In this document: positions 62,652 through 64,000 of the stretch, piece by piece
Layout: every line of letters starts with the position of its first letter
Position numbering within the stretch: the first letter of the stretch is position 1
From: Psychroserpens sp036960315
GTDB taxonomy: Bacteria > Bacteroidota > Bacteroidia > Flavobacteriales > Flavobacteriaceae
Direction: 5' to 3'
DNA: 64,000 nt
Assembly: GCF_036960315.1 (NCBI RefSeq)
Contig: NZ_JBALVR010000001.1
Location: 496,001-560,000 of the forward strand
The notes under the pieces: model-generated
Seen by the model: only the letters and a program-made list of their open reading frames with translations
The model's database searches: none
What the model was told of the DNA's origin: nothing
Made by a program: the position numbers and the translations under genes

Positions 62652-63650
62652 TTACAAAAAATTCATTTTATAATCTAAGTTGATCCGTTCTTTTGTGAGT
62701 GAAATTTTATCATGAATAGTTTTAAAAAATAAGCTACGATCCTTTTCACCAGCAGTAACCAAAAGCTTAGAAATTGACATCTGTTTTTGTAAAAACTCGT
62801 ACATCATATCACATGTTGGCTTATGTTCTATTTTAAAATAACTCAAAACTGTGAATGGAGAGAAAAATACTTTTTGACTTGGAGTGACTATCATTACAGT
62901 ATTGGTTAAGGTATGTAAATCACATTTATAGAGTCGGAAAAAGGTTTTGTTTTCTTGCTTATCAATACTTTGGTTGATGGTGTGACCTTCAATTTGGTTT
63001 ATAACATCATGAATATCATCACATATCAATAAAGCCAAATCTCTAGAAACCAAACCTGCTTCATAATAATAAAGGACTTGTTGTAATGTGCCATTTACGG
63101 TATTGTCATTCCATAATTCAGTAATATTTATGTGTTTATATACCTCGCTTAGTTCGAAAGCACTATCTAGTAAAGATTGCGGAATGCGTTTCACCCAATC
63201 ATCAAAAGAGATTTTACTTTTAGCCATGTCTACATTCAAATCTTTAAGCCATACATACATTTTGTAACGCGTTAAATACGAATCGGTAAGTGTTCTAAAA
63301 AGTGAAATGTCTTTACCAGACCAGATTATTTCTGCTTGTTTTAGTTTCGTTAATGGTATAACGTTTTGTAAAGATTGCTTAAACCATTGTTCGAGTCCTT
63401 GTTCATCTGATGGTCTTGGTGATAGCTCTGTTAAAATTGAAGATTGATTTCCAACCTCATACAATTTATTGAGCGAAATTTTAAAGTGTTTGGCTAAGGT
63501 GACACTTTCTTCTAATGAAAGGATAGTTTTTGAGTTTATTCTTCTGTAGGCTGCATCATAACCTATATCCAAGATAGACGCTATCTCTTCAACAAAGGAG
63601 GTGTTGTCTTGAAATTTTGCCTTTAGATACTTAATAAATTGTTCTTGCAT
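62652..63650 (-). CDS. Helix-turn-helix regulator, BetR-like
   Basis: This 332-residue protein has an N-terminal helix-turn-helix of the BetR type, with SFVEEIASILDIGYDAAYRRIN (within residues 18-39) and LSLEESVTLAKHFKISLNKLYEV. The rest (about 60-332) is a non-enzymatic helical region that could sense a ligand or bind a partner. It has no membrane helix, so it is a cytoplasmic transcription factor. It is divergent from the gene at 63788, and the 137-bp gap between them may contain its operator. Confidence 0.75.
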   Translation of the reverse strand: MQEQFIKYLKAKFQDNTSFVEEIASILDIGYDAAYRRINSKTILSLEESVTLAKHFKISLNKLYEVGNQSSILTELSPRPSDEQGLEQWFKQSLQNVIPLTKLKQAEIIWSGKDISLFRTLTDSYLTRYKMYVWLKDLNVDMAKSKISFDDWVKRIPQSLLDSAFELSEVYKHINITELWNDNTVNGTLQQVLYYYEAGLVSRDLALLICDDIHDVINQIEGHTINQSIDKQENKTFFRLYKCDLHTLTNTVMIVTPSQKVFFSPFTVLSYFKIEHKPTCDMMYEFLQKQMSISKLLVTAGEKDRSLFFKTIHDKISLTKERINLDYKMNFL

Positions 63651-63754
63651 TTTTTTAAAAATTACAAGTAGGATACATAGCTGGTTTGTGAAAATTACAA
63701 AAAATAAATTATTATTTCCGTATTCTAGTCAAACGATTATCAATTATTGCAAAG

Positions 63755-63762
63755 TAAGTTTG
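63755..63762 (+). promoter_or_regulatory. -7 element before the last gene
   Basis: TAAGTTTG matches TAnnTTTG and lies 25 bp before the ATG at 63788. No -33 match is evident. Confidence 0.45.
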
Positions 63763-63787
63763 ATCATAATCTTTTAACAATTGAATT

Positions 63788-64000
63788 ATGAAATCTTCAG
63801 AAAAAAACACGAAAACTCATATTCTGCTTTTTTGGTCTATACCAAGTATCTCTATGATTGATGCCTACAAAGAAAAATGTAATAAGCTCAATCGAGCAAA
63901 GGATAATTTAAAAAGGGTTGAGGTTATAACGTATAAAAATGAGATTTTGAAACTTGAAAACGTTGGAATTGATTCTGGTAGATTTTTTGGCCTCAAACGG
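63788..64000 (+). CDS. Unknown protein, N-terminal part (3' end outside window)
   Basis: ATG at 63788 opens a frame of 71 codons that continues past the window end. It starts MKSSEKNTKTHILLFWSIPS and includes charged residues in NRAKDNLKRVEVITYKNEI. There is no signal peptide in the first 30 residues, although LLFWSIPSISMI is apolar. Not recognised. It is divergent from the BetR-like regulator and may be its target; the -7 box fits. Confidence 0.6.
   Translation, partial: MKSSEKNTKTHILLFWSIPSISMIDAYKEKCNKLNRAKDNLKRVEVITYKNEILKLENVGIDSGRFFGLKR

Noticed and set aside
1..64000. CRISPR arrays, insertion sequences, prophage or integrase genes
   Set aside because: No regularly spaced repeats of CRISPR type and no transposase or recombinase motifs were recognised; the 228-bp repeat is a single gene-end duplication.

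Overview
The window is AT-rich and reads as a chromosomal segment of a Bacteroidota bacterium, most likely a marine member of the Flavobacteriaceae. The support is: two type IX secretion (T9SS) C-terminal sorting domains, a short primary sigma factor, promoter -7 elements of the form TAnnTTTG in place of a classical -10 box, few Shine-Dalgarno sequences, and the family-typical dcw gene order with a very long FtsZ. Genus cannot be fixed from the sequence alone.

Layout. (1) 1-3244: the end of a tail-specific (S41/Prc-like) protease, a DppC/OppC-type ABC permease and, on the other strand, an alpha/beta hydrolase followed by the GTPase gene engB. (2) 3466-19130: a complete-looking division and cell-wall (dcw) operon, mraZ-rsmH-ftsL-ftsI-murE-mraY-murD-ftsW-murG-murC-ftsQ-ftsA-ftsZ. 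It starts at a promoter overlaid by three in-phase 10-bp GTGG repeats, the expected MraZ operator, and ends at a strong hairpin terminator. (3) 19180-22590: yqeY, tRNA-Arg(TCG), an MtfA-like metallopeptidase gene, an OafA-type acyltransferase gene and a detached second copy of the last 228 bp of the metallopeptidase gene. (4) 22637-31970, minus strand: two large T9SS-secreted proteins, then a compact cassette of a 53-residue peptide with a signal-like leader, a PqqD-like/HPr-kinase-like protein, an NTP_transf_5-like nucleotidyltransferase and a small outer-membrane barrel. The cassette looks like a RiPP-type peptide tailoring system and is the best candidate here for an undescribed system. (5) 32150-59616: a large surface-polysaccharide locus. 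(6) 59623-64000: rpe, a tiny membrane ORF, the primary sigma factor gene, a nuclease-like hypothetical, a decayed outer-membrane protein, a BetR-like regulator and a divergent unknown gene cut by the window end.

The polysaccharide locus holds a WecA-like initiating phosphoglycosyltransferase, a UDP-GlcNAc 2-epimerase, a UDP-glucuronate decarboxylase (UDP-xylose), ten glycosyltransferases, a pyruvyltransferase, a WcaF-type acetyltransferase, an ABC half-transporter that is the only visible flippase candidate, a Wzy-like polymerase, and a Wza/Wzc export pair. It also holds five intact sulfotransferases and the remnant of a sixth, so the product is probably a xylose- and amino-sugar-containing, heavily sulfated and perhaps pyruvylated capsule or exopolysaccharide. 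Gene relics (DegT aminotransferase, hexapeptide acetyltransferase, GT2, sulfotransferase) mark the stretch up to 42850 as a place of repeated gene exchange.

No CRISPR array, rRNA, recognisable insertion sequence or integrase gene was seen.
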